Source: UBA1756 sp045222555
GTDB taxonomy: Bacteria > Bacteroidota > Bacteroidia > Bacteroidales > WCHB1-69
Direction of reading: 5' to 3'
Assembly (NCBI GenBank): GCA_045222555.1
Contig: JBGUYY010000091.1
Span: forward strand, 141,622 to 205,621
Length of the DNA stretch: 64,000 nt
The position numbers were made by a program, and so were the translations under genes. Of the stretch, positions 8,668-17,700 are shown in pieces. Position 1 is the stretch's first letter. The number at the start of each line of letters is the position of its first letter. Under the pieces are notes generated by a model, which did no database searches, was not told the DNA's origin, and saw only the letters and a list, made by a program, of their open reading frames with translations.

Positions 8668-9231
8668 ATGAGCGAAGAAACGAAAAAATGCCTTGACCAG
8701 GCAAAAGAGAGCATGAACGGCGCGATTGTGGCGTTCGACAAAGATTTACAGAAAGTGCGTGCCGGCAAGGCCAACCCGCAGATGCTGGAAGGTTTGAAGG
8801 TGGATTATTATGGCAACCCCACTCCCGTTGAGCAGGTCGGCAACATCAGCACGCCCGATGCCCGCCAGATTGTCATCCAGCCGTGGGAACGCAACATGCT
8901 CCCCATCATCGAGAAGGCCATCCTGGCCGCCAACCTCGGCTTCACCCCGCAGAACAATGGCGAGTTCATCCGCATTGTGGTGCCCGCCCTCACCGAGGAA
9001 CGCCGTAAAGAGCTGGTAAAGAAGGTGAAACAGGAGACCGAGCAGCATAAGGTAACCATCCGCAACATCCGCCGTACCGCCAACGACAACGCCAAAAAGC
9101 TGAAAGACAATGGCACTCCGGAGGATGAAGTGAAGAAGTTAGAGGCCGACATCCAGAAGCTGACCGACGACTCTATCGCCAAAATCGACAAGATGGCCGA
9201 GATGAAGGAAAAAGAGATTATGACCGTTTAA
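8668..9231 (+). CDS. frr: Ribosome-recycling factor
   Basis: RRF splits post-termination ribosomes together with EF-G. The 187-residue protein has the expected length and motifs: the N-terminal helix (CLDQAKESMNGAIVAFDKDL), the conserved KVRAGKANPQMLEGLKVDYY, the domain II segment PVEQVGNISTPDARQIVIQP, NNGEFIRIVVPALTEERRKE near the middle, and the C-terminal helix bundle ending KIDKMAEMKEKEIMTV. It is the third gene of the pyrH-2TM-frr cluster. gcvH follows after 31 bases, possibly in the same transcript, because the first clear terminator lies after gcvH. Confidence 0.97.
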   Translation: MSEETKKCLDQAKESMNGAIVAFDKDLQKVRAGKANPQMLEGLKVDYYGNPTPVEQVGNISTPDARQIVIQPWERNMLPIIEKAILAANLGFTPQNNGEFIRIVVPALTEERRKELVKKVKQETEQHKVTIRNIRRTANDNAKKLKDNGTPEDEVKKLEADIQKLTDDSIAKIDKMAEMKEKEIMTV

Positions 9232-9262
9232 TTTTTCATTTAATAATTAAAAAACAACAACT

Positions 9263-9637
9263 ATGATTCCCGAAAATCTGAAGTATTCCAACGACCACGA
9301 ATGGTTGAAAATGGATGGTGAATTTGCATACGTAGGCATTACCGCATACGCAGCAGAACAGCTTGGTGACATCGTCTTCGTTGACGTGACCACCGTTGAC
9401 GAGACCCTTGAGAAGGACGAAGTGTTCGGCTCCATCGAGGCTGTGAAGACCGTGTCTGACCTGATGCTGCCCATCGGCGGTGAGGTCGTAGAGTTCAACG
9501 AAGAGCTCGAAGGCAACCCGGCCCTCATCAACACTGATCCTTACGAAGGTGGCTGGATCGTGAAGATCAAACCCACCAACCCCGCCGAGGCCGACACCCT
9601 GCTTGATGCAGCTGGTTACGCCGACCTTATCAAATAA
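9263..9637 (+). CDS. gcvH: Glycine cleavage system H protein
   Basis: GcvH carries the lipoyl arm that shuttles the aminomethyl group between the P, T and L proteins of the glycine cleavage system. The 124-residue product shows the family N-terminus (LKYSNDHEWLK), the AAEQLGDIVFVDV region and the lipoylation site in SIEAVKTVSDLMLPIGGEV, with the modified lysine at residue 62. The C-terminus GWIVKIKPTNPAEADTLLDA is normal. The gcvP, gcvT and lpd partners are not in this window. A strong hairpin terminator follows 24 bases after the stop. Confidence 0.97.
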   Translation: MIPENLKYSNDHEWLKMDGEFAYVGITAYAAEQLGDIVFVDVTTVDETLEKDEVFGSIEAVKTVSDLMLPIGGEVVEFNEELEGNPALINTDPYEGGWIVKIKPTNPAEADTLLDAAGYADLIK

Positions 9638-9661
9638 TAATATTGTATTGGAATCCCTTTG

Positions 9662-9694
9662 AAAGGACACGCAGCAATGTGTGTCCTTTTTTTT
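9662..9694 (+). terminator. Rho-independent terminator after gcvH
   Basis: A 9-base perfect stem (AAAGGACAC / GTGTCCTTT) with a 10-base loop is followed by eight uninterrupted T residues. It ends the pyrH-frr-gcvH transcription unit. Confidence 0.88.
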
Positions 9695-9747
9695 GAGAGA
9701 TTTCGTTTTTTTTTCGCAAAATCTTACGCTACATTCATATTTTTTTA

Positions 9748-9755
9748 TAATTTTG
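9748..9755 (+). promoter_or_regulatory. Housekeeping -7 element (TAATTTTG) for the T9SS cargo gene
   Basis: TAATTTTG matches TAnnTTTG and lies 38 bases before the ATG of the next gene, directly downstream of the gcvH terminator. The upstream stretch is T-rich, without an obvious -33 element at the usual distance. Confidence 0.6.
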
Positions 9756-9793
9756 CAGCGTAAATATTTATTTAATCACTAAAACGTTTTAGC

Positions 9794-10606
9794 ATGAAAA
9801 AAGTTTTATCTTTTGTTGCAGCTTTATTTGCTGTTGTTGCATTGAATGCACAGAATTCATTCACCTATGAGTTCGAAAACGATCTGCAAGGGTGGACAAT
9901 TATTAATGTTAATACTGACGGAGGCACCTGGTTACATAGCAGTGTTAACCCCGGTGGTTACGATTATACTTCGGTGGCCCATGGTGGCACTGGTTTCGCC
10001 ATGTGCTACTCATTTATTGATAATGATGGTGCATACGACACCGACAGCTACCTCGTTTCTCCGCAGCAGTATAGCATCGTTGCCGGTTCAACGCTGAACT
10101 TCTGGGCTGATAATGCCAACGATACCTATCCGGAAAATTTCTCAGTGGCTATCTCCACTGCAGCTGCCCCGACAGCTTCTGATTTCACTCAGATTTGGAG
10201 TGGTGGAGCAAAAATGGGTGAAGCTACTCGCTATGATAACTGGCGCGAACACACCATCGATCTGAGCGAATATGCCGGTCAAAACATTTGGATCGCTTTC
10301 CACGATGTGAACTATGATGCTTATGAAATCTGGATTGATGATGTTACCGTTAATCTTGGTGGTAGCGGTATTGTTGAAAACACCAACACCTTCTCCATCT
10401 ATCCGAACCCCGCTACTACGGTTCTGAATGTGAACGCTGAAGGTTTCAACACCGTTGAGATCGTGAACCTCCTCGGCCAGACGGTTTACACCGCCAATGC
10501 TACCAGCAACATGCAGATCAACGTTAGCAACCTCAACAACGGCGTTTACTTCGTTCGCATGAACGGCGAAAACGGCACCGCTACCCAGAAATTCATCAAG
10601 AAATAG
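9794..10606 (+). CDS. Secreted T9SS cargo protein with a cleaved-adhesin/choice-of-anchor J-like domain
   Basis: This 270-residue protein has a clear Sec signal peptide (residues 1-19, MKKVLSFVAALFAVVALNA). Residues about 22-188 form a jelly-roll beta-sandwich domain of the cleaved-adhesin/choice-of-anchor J type, shown by FENDLQGWTIINVNTDGGTW, the SYLVSPQQYSI core and the C-terminal YEIWIDDVTVNLG. The last 70 residues are a type A T9SS sorting domain: SIYPNPATTVLNV, VEIVNLLGQTVY and GVYFVRMNGENGTATQKFIK. It is expected to be exported by Sec, then across the outer membrane by the T9SS, with removal of the tail. Its ligand or activity cannot be read from the sequence. It is monocistronic, with its own promoter and terminator. 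Confidence 0.88.
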   Translation: MKKVLSFVAALFAVVALNAQNSFTYEFENDLQGWTIINVNTDGGTWLHSSVNPGGYDYTSVAHGGTGFAMCYSFIDNDGAYDTDSYLVSPQQYSIVAGSTLNFWADNANDTYPENFSVAISTAAAPTASDFTQIWSGGAKMGEATRYDNWREHTIDLSEYAGQNIWIAFHDVNYDAYEIWIDDVTVNLGGSGIVENTNTFSIYPNPATTVLNVNAEGFNTVEIVNLLGQTVYTANATSNMQINVSNLNNGVYFVRMNGENGTATQKFIKK

Positions 10607-10626
10607 GGATTCTTTCCTTCAATTGA

Positions 10627-10656
10627 AAAGGGAGGCTTTGAAGCCTCCCTTTTTTT
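10627..10656 (+). terminator. Terminator between convergent T9SS cargo and DUF5618-like genes
   Basis: An 11-base perfect stem (AAGGGAGGCTT / AAGCCTCCCTT) with a two-base apex is followed by a seven-T tract on the plus strand. On the minus strand a shorter T run follows the same stem, so it may serve both convergent genes. Confidence 0.88.
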
Positions 10657-10666
10657 GTGCAAAACA

Positions 10667-11077
10667 TTATGCCACTGGTGTTGGATCGGTTTTCGGATAC
10701 AGCAACGCACAGCGGTTGATGATGGCATTGGCATATTCAAAACCGGAATCGCAGGCCTTTTTGTTTTTTGTGCCATCATACCCCATGTGCAGGTGCATGG
10801 TGCTGTATCCGGCCACAATGGCCGCCAGCAGCTTTCGGTCGCGCTGACCGGCCGCCTGCTGGTACTTCTCAATCGACGGACGGCCTTTGCTTTTGCGTAT
10901 GCCCAGTGCCGCGTCCAAGGCCACCAGACAGCCGTTCCACAGGGTGTTCCCTGCCATCTTGATATATTTCCCGTCCGTATAAATATTCAGTTCGGAATCA
11001 TAGTTGGCCTTTTGGATGATTGCTTCGGCGTTGGCCACATAGCGCCGGGCTTCTTCGATAGGATCTTTTTTCTCCAT
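10667..11077 (-). CDS. DUF5618-like (HEPN-like) hypothetical protein
   Basis: This 136-residue soluble, mainly helical protein resembles Bacteroidota proteins annotated as DUF5618. Typical phrases are EEARRYVANAEAIIQKA, KYIKMAGNTLWNGCLVALDA and YSTMHLHMGYDG. The repeated helices with a central Trp-Asn-Gly-Cys segment recall HEPN-type helical bundles, but I see no clear R-x4-6-H ribonuclease motif, so I do not assign RNase activity. The start at 11077 (MEKKDPIEEARR) is chosen because a TAnnTTTG promoter lies 37 bases upstream; an in-frame ATG at 11116 would leave that promoter inside the coding region's edge. It is convergent with the T9SS cargo gene. Confidence 0.7.
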   Translation of the reverse strand: MEKKDPIEEARRYVANAEAIIQKANYDSELNIYTDGKYIKMAGNTLWNGCLVALDAALGIRKSKGRPSIEKYQQAAGQRDRKLLAAIVAGYSTMHLHMGYDGTKNKKACDSGFEYANAIINRCALLYPKTDPTPVA

Positions 11078-11113
11078 GATGGTTAGATGGTTGAGATGTT
11101 TATTTTTGATCTG

Positions 11114-11121
11114 CAAAGATA
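11114..11121 (-). promoter_or_regulatory. Housekeeping -7 element (TATCTTTG) for the DUF5618-like gene
   Basis: Read on the minus strand, TATCTTTG fits TAnnTTTG and lies 37 bases upstream of the chosen ATG at 11077. A -33 element is not clear. Confidence 0.6.
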
Positions 11122-11264
11122 CAACGGAAAATGGTAATTGTTATCGATTTCGTAAAATTTATTTTGAAGGGATAACGGTTTCTTTGACAAGGGTTTGGGA
11201 AATTTGCCCATTATACTCTGCAACTTTTTGGCATACTGAAAGTTACAAAAATGGAAGGGTAGAG

Positions 11265-11316
11265 ACGTGGTGTATTGTAGAGACGTGGTACACCGCGTCT
11301 CTACAATACACCACGT
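11265..11316. repeat. Nested 52-bp palindrome containing a GTAGAGACG-type 28-bp palindromic repeat
   Basis: Two 21-base arms (11265-11285 and 11296-11316) are perfect inverted copies around a 10-base centre. Inside them, 11277-11304 is a 28-base palindromic unit with ends GTAGAGACG and CGTCTCTAC. The same end sequences and the same 28-base length recur at 44930-44957, so this is a dispersed REP-like family. The outer arms look like a second, older copy into which the inner one was placed. It lies in the gap between the DUF5618-like gene and the first giant gene. Confidence 0.85.
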
Positions 11317-11350
11317 GACGCGTCGGGAAACGTAATGTTTTCGTCCTGCA

Positions 11351-11390
11351 AAAATGCCCGAAAATGCCCGAAAATACCCGAAAATGGCAG
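11351..11390. repeat. Four tandem 10-bp repeats (AAAATGCCCG type)
   Basis: Four consecutive decamers read AAAATGCCCG, AAAATGCCCG, AAAATACCCG and AAAATGGCAG. They lie about 90 bases upstream of the promoter of the first giant gene. The rest of 11122-11480 holds no recognisable gene. A regulatory binding array is possible but not shown. Confidence 0.8.
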
Positions 11391-11481
11391 TTTGGCTGAA
11401 AAATGGTTCTTGTTCGCTAAAAGCTCGATTTAATCCACTGAAACACAGTTTGTAACCCTTTTACTCCCCCTCCGATTATCT

Positions 11482-11489
11482 TATCTTTG
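11482..11489 (+). promoter_or_regulatory. -7 element (TATCTTTG) of the first giant gene
   Basis: TATCTTTG fits TAnnTTTG. An equivalent element (TAATTTTG at 25280-25287) stands at the same place relative to the conserved leader of the second giant gene, and a shared block with the core ACTGAAA lies a few tens of bases upstream of both. The predicted 5' untranslated region is about 265 nt. Confidence 0.6.
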
Positions 11490-11510
11490 CAAGAAGTTTT
11501 GCTTATTGAG

Positions 11511-11599
11511 ATGAAGTTGGTGATTGGTTTTTAACTCATTGTACTACACGATTTTTCATTTCCCGTAGGGACGTTTTGTGCTTTTGCGTTTGGCAAAAA
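11511..11599 (+). promoter_or_regulatory. Conserved 5' leader block of giant gene 1 (paralogous to 25309-25398)
   Basis: This non-coding block aligns over about 90 bases with the leader of the second giant gene. Shared segments include ATGAAGT, TAACTCA, the TTTTC-x-GTAGGG/TTTTCC-ATAGGG region, and GTGCTTTTG followed by GTTTGGCA. A hairpin TTTTGC-GTTTG-GCAAAA (11582-11598) has a counterpart in the other leader, and a small TCCC/GGGA stem is kept by G-U pairing in the second copy. A structured RNA regulatory leader is inferred. I do not recognise a known riboswitch class. 11600-11759 is A/T-rich with no ORF. Confidence 0.6.
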
Positions 11600-11759
11600 T
11601 TGCGCATTTTTATGCAATTTCACGCACCAGAAGCTTGTGTTGGGTGATTTTTTTAGGGAGAAAAATTGAACACTAAATCCGACAAAACAGATGCGATCTT
11701 ATACTTTTATATTATATAGCGAAAACAAATAAAATAATCATAACATTAACCACAACACA

Positions 11760-14700
11760 ATGAAAAAGCTCTACAACGTACAACCGAAATTCATGAAAGC
11801 AGTCTTGATGATGGCAGTGATGCTCTTCCTCATTGCCCCCGCAGCTGTGAAGGCGCAATCGGATGTGGATGGCTCAGAGGAACACCCCATCCCTATCTAC
11901 AACGCGGAACAGCTCATAGCCTTGGCTACCTGCCATAACTCAGCTGCACAGTACTACTACAACAGCGACGATGGCATTATCCAGACAGCAAACCCTGGCA
12001 CTGGACACGGTTTTTTGATCAGAGGTAACAATGGTAGTATTCACTATAAGCTGATGGCCGATATCGACCTCAACCCGAATAAGGATGTGGCCGGCTGCGA
12101 TGGCGTTGACAACGGTTTCGTGGAATGGTCGCCAATTGGTGTGACGGGAAAAGTTTTTTATGCCCAGTTCGATGGTAACTACCATATCATTTCGGGTTTG
12201 TATGTGAACAAACCCACCCAGTCTCAAAAGGGATTTTTTGGTATGATGACCTCCAATAGTAGTGTGAAAAACTTGGGTATTGTGAATTCCTATATCAGTG
12301 GTAAAGACGATGTGGGAGGTATTGTGGGAAGTTTGACCAATGCCACCGTAACCCATTGCTTTGTGGATGCCACTGTTGTAGGCTCGCGTCATTGCGGTGG
12401 TGTGGTGGGTTATTCTCAGGCAGCTGAGGGTTTCTCTCGCATTGACACCTGCTATGCAGCAGGTAGCGTCTCCAGCTTCTCCGACCACGTAGGTGGTGTC
12501 GTGGGTGGTTCCAAAGCCACGTACATCACCAGCTGTTACTCCAGCGTGGTGGTCAACTACACCGCTCCTAACCAGATCGGTGGTATTTTGGGCTACGACG
12601 ATGGTGGCTCAGTTGTGGTTAACAGCTACTACGACCGCCAGATGTGCCCCGCCAATACACCTTACGGTGTGGGTAAGTGGACCAACGATATGGTGCAGTC
12701 GTTCTGGACGGATTTGGGCGAGAACTACCTCTTCGCATACGCGGGTACCAACGACGACTACTATCCCTCATTGAAGGGATTTGCCCAGACCAACATGTCC
12801 GTTCGTCTTTCCACTCTGCCCATCATCCTCAGTGGTGAGCAGACCATGGCCGATGTGCGTGAGAACTTTACGGTGAGCGGTAAGAACGACGGCTTTACAT
12901 GGGTCAGCTCCGACAACACTGCCGCCGAGGTTACGGTGGTATACGGCAACTATAGCGTGGTGGTGAAACGCCAGGCTTGGTTTATGCTGAAGGCCAGCTA
13001 CGGTACCTTATCCCATACCGTGGCCATGTACTCTGCTAAGGACCCAGCCATTGGTACGGAGGCCAACCCCTTCACGATTAACAATATGGATGATTTGGCG
13101 AAGTTCCGCGATGGCATTAACTCGGGCTCACCTTTCGAGTATCAGCACTTCGTTATCCCCGCTCGTGGTAACAACACCTACTTCCTCCAAACGGCTAACA
13201 TTACCTTGCCTGATGCGAACTGGAATGGCTCCAGCCGAAAGATTGGTAAATCTGCCAATGAGGCTTTTGCAGGTATTTACGATGGTGGTGGTCATGAGGT
13301 GCAGGGCCTGAAAGTGACCAGTGGTAGTTACGCGGGATTCTTTGGCTATGTGCAATATGGTACCATTAAGAATCTTGGCGTAAGAGTAAAACAATTTACC
13401 GCAAGTGGCTCGTATGGTGGTCCGTTGTGTGCAATAATTCAAGGTGGCACCATCGAGAATTGCTACTCCACGCCGGAAAATTCAGATGTGATCCTCCAAC
13501 TGAATAACCGTTGCGGCGGTCTTATTGGTTATGCCGAGAGAGATACGGTGCGTATTATCGGTTGCTATAATGAATGTGATATTGTGACGTATGGCGATGC
13601 TGTTCAAACTGATCTTGGTGGTATCATATCGGGTAATCATGGGCAGGATCTTCCCTACATTTATATTTATAATTGTTGTAATAAAGGAAATATTACGGGA
13701 AAAGCGAGCTATTGTGGCGGTGTTGCGGGAATTATCTATCTGTCGTCTTCTTCATCAGCAGAGGTTTCACATTGCCGCAATGAAGGTAATATAACCAATA
13801 CATACATGCCTCAGAACAACTCTGATGAACGTACTGCTGGTATTCTTGGATATACGAATCTCAATTCTCAGATGAAGTTATCGTACTGCTCCAATACTGG
13901 AAATATAACCGTCTATGCGTATGCAGCAGGTATTTTAGGTCCGGGTAGCTGTTATGTGGATTATTGCTATAATACGGGCGATATTACCATTGTTGAAGAG
14001 GGACAGCCGAGAGTTGATAATGTTGCGGGTATTAGCGTGAGTGGAAAAAACAGATATTGCTTGAACTTGGGTAAGGTTACTGCAGGAAGGGGTGCAAGCG
14101 CTATTGGTATAGGATCGTATGCACAACATTGTTTTAATGCGGGCGAAGTAACAGCTAGTATGAGTGTTGGTACGAATGCTGCTTATGGTGTGAATACTAC
14201 TACGAGTAATAGCAGCGACTACAACATTAATATAGGCGGAGTCTATGGCCAATATACTTATCGTGGGCCTATAGGGACGGTAGCCAATAACTTTGTTGAC
14301 GTGCAAATGGTACCTGCTTCAACTGTTACTTCTTACGGAACACCAAAAACGACGTCAGAAATGTTAGGTACTGGGTTGCAGAGTAAATTAGGCGATGAAC
14401 ATTGGGTTTACACCGAAGGCATGTATCCCCGTATCAAAGGTTTGGAGAACGAAGATGCTATGATTGTGGCTGCTTCTCCTGTGTGCCTTGTTACCGGTGA
14501 GACGGTCAACGGCGTGAGCTCCAATTTCACCGTCAGCGGCTGCGACAGCAGCGTGGTGTGGACTAAGGATGGCAACCTGGTGACCAATATTACGGGTTGT
14601 ACACACAATAGTTCCAACGTTAGCGTGGCCGATGATCCCGTGGCTGGCGCCACCACCCTCACCGCCACCCGCAATGGCGTTTCCAAGACCGTGCGGCTGA

Positions 14701-17700
14701 ACAGTGCGGTTGCTCCTGCGGGTGTGCTCGATGTGACCAATCTCGCCGACCTGAAGACCCTGCGCGATGGTGTGAACACTGGTGCTCCCTTTGAATATCA
14801 CAGCGTGTTAGTGCCTGCCGGCGCCCAAGGAACCACCTTCCGTCAGACCGCTTCCAATATCGACCTCTCTTCCGAAACCAACTGGGAACCCATCGGTACA
14901 GAAGAGGCTCCTTTCCGGGGTATATATAATGGTAATGGTGATACCATCAGCCATCTCACCCAGAGTGACATGACCAATAGCGGCTTGTTCGGCGTTACCC
15001 AAAAGTCGAAGATTCATCACCTGACTTTAACGGAGGTGAACATTTCTAATATTCATACGACTGCAGGTACCTTTATTACAGTGGCCATTGAAGACACACT
15101 TTCGTACTGCTATGCGCATGGTAGCATAAGTGGTAATGAGACAAGTGGTATTATGGCTGTAACGCATGTGGGCGGTTTGGTTGGTAAATCACAATTGGTT
15201 CGAATTGATAATTGTGGCAATTACTGTTCGGTAACGGGTGGCGCGAGAGCGTGTGCGGGCGGTTTGATTGGCTATGCTGAAGCGACAGGTGCCCCGACTT
15301 CTGCCAATGCGAGTAAAAATAGAATTGTCAATAGTTTCAATGCGGGTGAAATTACGGGTAACTACATGGTAGGAGGTCTTGTTGGACGTGGGTCAAGAAT
15401 TTATGATTCATACAACTACGGGAATATTATAGCAAATACTGATGCCATATATGTGGGTGGCCTTTCAGCTGCTAATACCTATGTGGAATCCAGTTTCAAT
15501 ACGGGGAAAGTAACTGTTGCGAACTGTGCAGCTGGACAGGATACCTACGTGGGTGGTTTGGTGGCCTACCAAGGAAGTAGTACTAATTACAATATTGTTG
15601 ATAGTTACAATGCAGGTATTATTGAGGGTGCCAACCGTAAACATGTGGGAGGACTTGTGGGAGCGATTGCTGGAGATTATAGAGGCAGTATTTCCACAAG
15701 CTATAATTTGAACGCAGTGAATGGAAATGGAGAATTTGTGGGGGCTATCCTGGGGTATAATATCCAAGTCGACAATAGTAACATTACCAACAACTACTAC
15801 GACCAGGCATTCTGTCAGAAGGGTGGTCTGAACGGTGAAGATGTGGCTGGCAAAGCCGAAGCTAAAACCACGGCAGAACTTACCAATGGCACCACGCTTC
15901 CTTCGGGCTTTTCTAGCACGAAATGGACGGCAGCCGCAGGTTACTATCCTCGCGTAGCCAGCATTGCAACAGCAGATGCTTCGTTAGCCTCTGCAGCCAA
16001 GTTGCAACTCCCTGATGGCGAAACCGCACAGGCGGTTTCGAATGACGTTGACCTTGCTACCGGCGGTTGCGTCGACAATGTGACCTGGGGTCTCGAAAGC
16101 GGCAACAGCATTTCCTTCACTCCTAGCACATGCACGGGTCATGTGGTGAGCCGTGGTGTGGTGTATGTGGTGGCCTCTGTCAGTAGTGTGCCGTACAAAC
16201 TGGTGAAGGTGAATGCCGGTATCTCTGAGAACTCTCCCCTTATCATCAAGAGCAAAACCGAGTTGGTGAACTTCCGCAACTTAGTGAACGCAGGCGCTAC
16301 CTTCTACTACAATGAGAGCGACCAGACTTACCATGCCGATGATGAGGGTGGCTACTTCGCCATCACCAACCAGGGCGAAGACCTTTATTTCAAACTTACC
16401 TGCGATGTAAATCTGTCGGATGGCGTATGGACTCCTATCGGACTCAACGAGGATGGCAAGCATTTTAATGGTCATTTCAATGGCGACAACCATACCATTA
16501 CAGGTTTGCAACTTACCTCTAATGGCGACTACCAAGGTCTTTTCGGCTATCTCGAAAACGGAAGCATCCGCAATATCAACATGGAAAAATCGAAGATGGC
16601 AGGCGAGGGTAATAGCCGTGGTTTTGTGTGCGGATACAACGATGCCGGTGTTATTGACCATTGTTCTACCCATTTAGACACTATCGTCGTAACGTCGGGT
16701 AGTGCAGTAGGTGGTATTTGCGGAACCAGTTTGGGTGCAGTTCAAAATTGTTCGTCCGATCACGACACTATCTCTTCGAGTACTACTACGCTTGTTGGTG
16801 GTATTTGTGGCGTGGGACGAAATGGTAGCATAAGCAATTGCAATGTTCAAAATCTTGCGATGGTTACCGATGCATCGTACACAGGTGGTGTTTGTGGACG
16901 AGTTTTCAAAAACTTGATCGACAACTGCCAAATCAAAAACAGCTCACTGAAAATGTCTAAGGCCTATGTGGGTGGTATATGTGGTTACGATAGTTTGAGT
17001 ACGATTCAATACTGCTCGTTTGTCAATACGAATATGGAGAGTGCTTCTAATAGTGGTGGTATTGTAGGTTACGCATGGGGATACAATACTGCGGCTAACC
17101 CGTCAGGTATTACTAATTATATCCGCAAATGTTATACCGATGGAGGATCTATTGAAGCTCCTAATGGTGAATGCGTGGGTGGTATAATTGGTCAATCATA
17201 TCGTACGAGTTACATTCGAGTTGTGGGATGTCAGAACAATATTCCCGTTCATGGTAAAAGAAATGTGGGCGGTGTTGTGGGCGAAGCACAAGGATATGTG
17301 GATTCCTGTGTGAATACGGCTGCAGTTCATGGCGAATATACTCTTGCAGAAAGCGTTAAGGAAAGTTACTGCGGCGGTGTTGTGGGATATTTGTACGATG
17401 GCGCCAGCTATTGTAGATGGTTGGTGAATTTTGGTGATGTGACCGGTGAAGGCAACCGTGTGGGTGGTATTGTTGGACATAATATGGGATCACAGCTCAT
17501 GATGTCGTTTAATTCAGGTCGCGTTGTGGGACAGGACTATGTGGGTGGTATTGCTGGCCGAAGCGGTGCTCGCGAAATTGATTGCTACAATGCTGGGCAA
17601 GTATTTGGTGGTTCGTTCGTGGGAGGTATTGCGGGTGCACAATTTGTGACCGCTTACTCCAATGGTTTGTCCAGATGTTATAACATTGGCCATGTTCAAG

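Noticed and set aside
11576..11600. Sigma-54 promoter before giant gene 1 (TTTGGCA with GG-N10-GC)
   Set aside because: The -12 part (TGCGCA) fits poorly, the equivalent place before giant gene 2 lacks the GC, and a TAnnTTTG element with matching placement exists upstream of both.
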